Below are positions 5,086-5,358 of a DNA stretch of 5,358 nt, piece by piece. Position 1 is the first letter of the stretch. Every line of letters starts with the position of its first letter. Below the pieces are notes generated by a model that did not search any database, had not been told where the DNA came from, and worked only from the letters and a program-made list of their open reading frames with translations. A program made the position numbers and the translations under genes. Source of the DNA: Methanomicrobiales archaeon (lineage in GTDB: Archaea > Halobacteriota > Syntropharchaeia > Alkanophagales > Methanospirareceae); NCBI GenBank assembly GCA_003160755.1, contig QEXZ01000109.1:1-5358 (forward strand), in the 5' to 3' direction.

Positions 5086-5358
5086 GGCTGACTCGAATAG
5101 GCGTATCATTGCCTTCGAATCTGTTGAACAAGTTTGATGGGATAATACGAGGGAGAGGTTACTCATCGAGGTCGGAAGGAATACGAGATGCAATCCGAGC
5201 CTATATAGTGGAATACGAATGGATGGAGCGCGAGACAGGGGAGGAAATAGGAACCATAACGTATCTCTACGACCACAGCCAGCGTGGATTGGGTGACCAG
5301 CTAACCGAGGTGCAGCACCATTACATGGATATGATAAAGTCAGCAACGCATGTTCATT
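5070..5358 (+). CDS. nikR: Nickel-responsive transcription regulator NikR (partial, runs off right edge)
   Basis: NikR is a ribbon-helix-helix repressor that binds nickel through a C-terminal ACT-like domain and shuts down nickel uptake. The 96 visible codons contain the DNA-binding part (residues 7-50: the LTRIGVSLP strand, then helices holding YSSRSEGIRDAIR) and the start of the nickel domain. The metal site shows H83 in VQHHYMD and H94 and H96 in THVH, with the same 11 and 2 residue spacing as the E. coli H76, H87 and H89 set. The fourth ligand, a cysteine just downstream, is beyond the edge. The start ATG at 5070 lies inside the ribL end (16-base overlap) and has GAGAGGAG about seven to ten bases upstream. 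Placement after mfnD and ribL suggests nickel control of C1-metabolism cofactors. It may also act on a nickel transporter outside the window. Confidence 0.95.
   Translation, partial: MEEEIGLTRIGVSLPSNLLNKFDGIIRGRGYSSRSEGIRDAIRAYIVEYEWMERETGEEIGTITYLYDHSQRGLGDQLTEVQHHYMDMIKSATHVH

Overview
The window reads as euryarchaeal chromosome, most likely from a methanogenic or methane-oxidising lineage (ANME-1-like is a guess from overall protein flavour, not proven). The evidence is an aIF5A with a hypusination loop, an archaeal-type class II glycyl-tRNA synthetase, an archaeal FAD synthase (RibL), a probable methanofuran-pathway ATP-grasp ligase (MfnD-like) and a nickel regulator NikR. Shine-Dalgarno motifs precede most starts, and gaps between genes are short.

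The layout is two divergent gene strings that meet at about 2450-2580. The leftward (minus) string is translation-centred. In transcription order it holds a very short, highly basic ribosomal-protein-like ORF with an ATT start (2449-2363), aIF5A, a small EF-Tu domain-2-like protein, a four-CBS-domain protein, an unrecognised 149-residue protein and the start of glyS, which runs off the left edge.

The rightward (plus) string is cofactor- and metal-centred. It holds an unrecognised 220-residue protein built on a tandem 53-residue repeat, an MfnD-like ATP-grasp ligase one base downstream of it, a stand-alone JAMM/MPN metalloprotease, RibL, and NikR overlapping the end of ribL and cut by the right edge. 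Methanofuran, FAD and nickel (F430, hydrogenase, CO dehydrogenase) all serve C1 metabolism, so this string looks like a cofactor-supply unit with its own regulator.

The intergenic region holds an AT-rich TATA-like element that could serve both strands and three TTTTGAT heptamers. The most noteworthy item is the 28-codon basic ORF. It resembles the eL41 / AURKAIP1-COX24 (mS38, bS22) class of tiny ribosomal proteins, begins with ATT directly after an in-frame stop, and is preceded by a near-perfect Shine-Dalgarno. Ordinary gene callers would miss it. There is no stretch longer than 300 bases without a gene, and I saw no tRNA, rRNA, CRISPR, insertion sequence or clear terminator.
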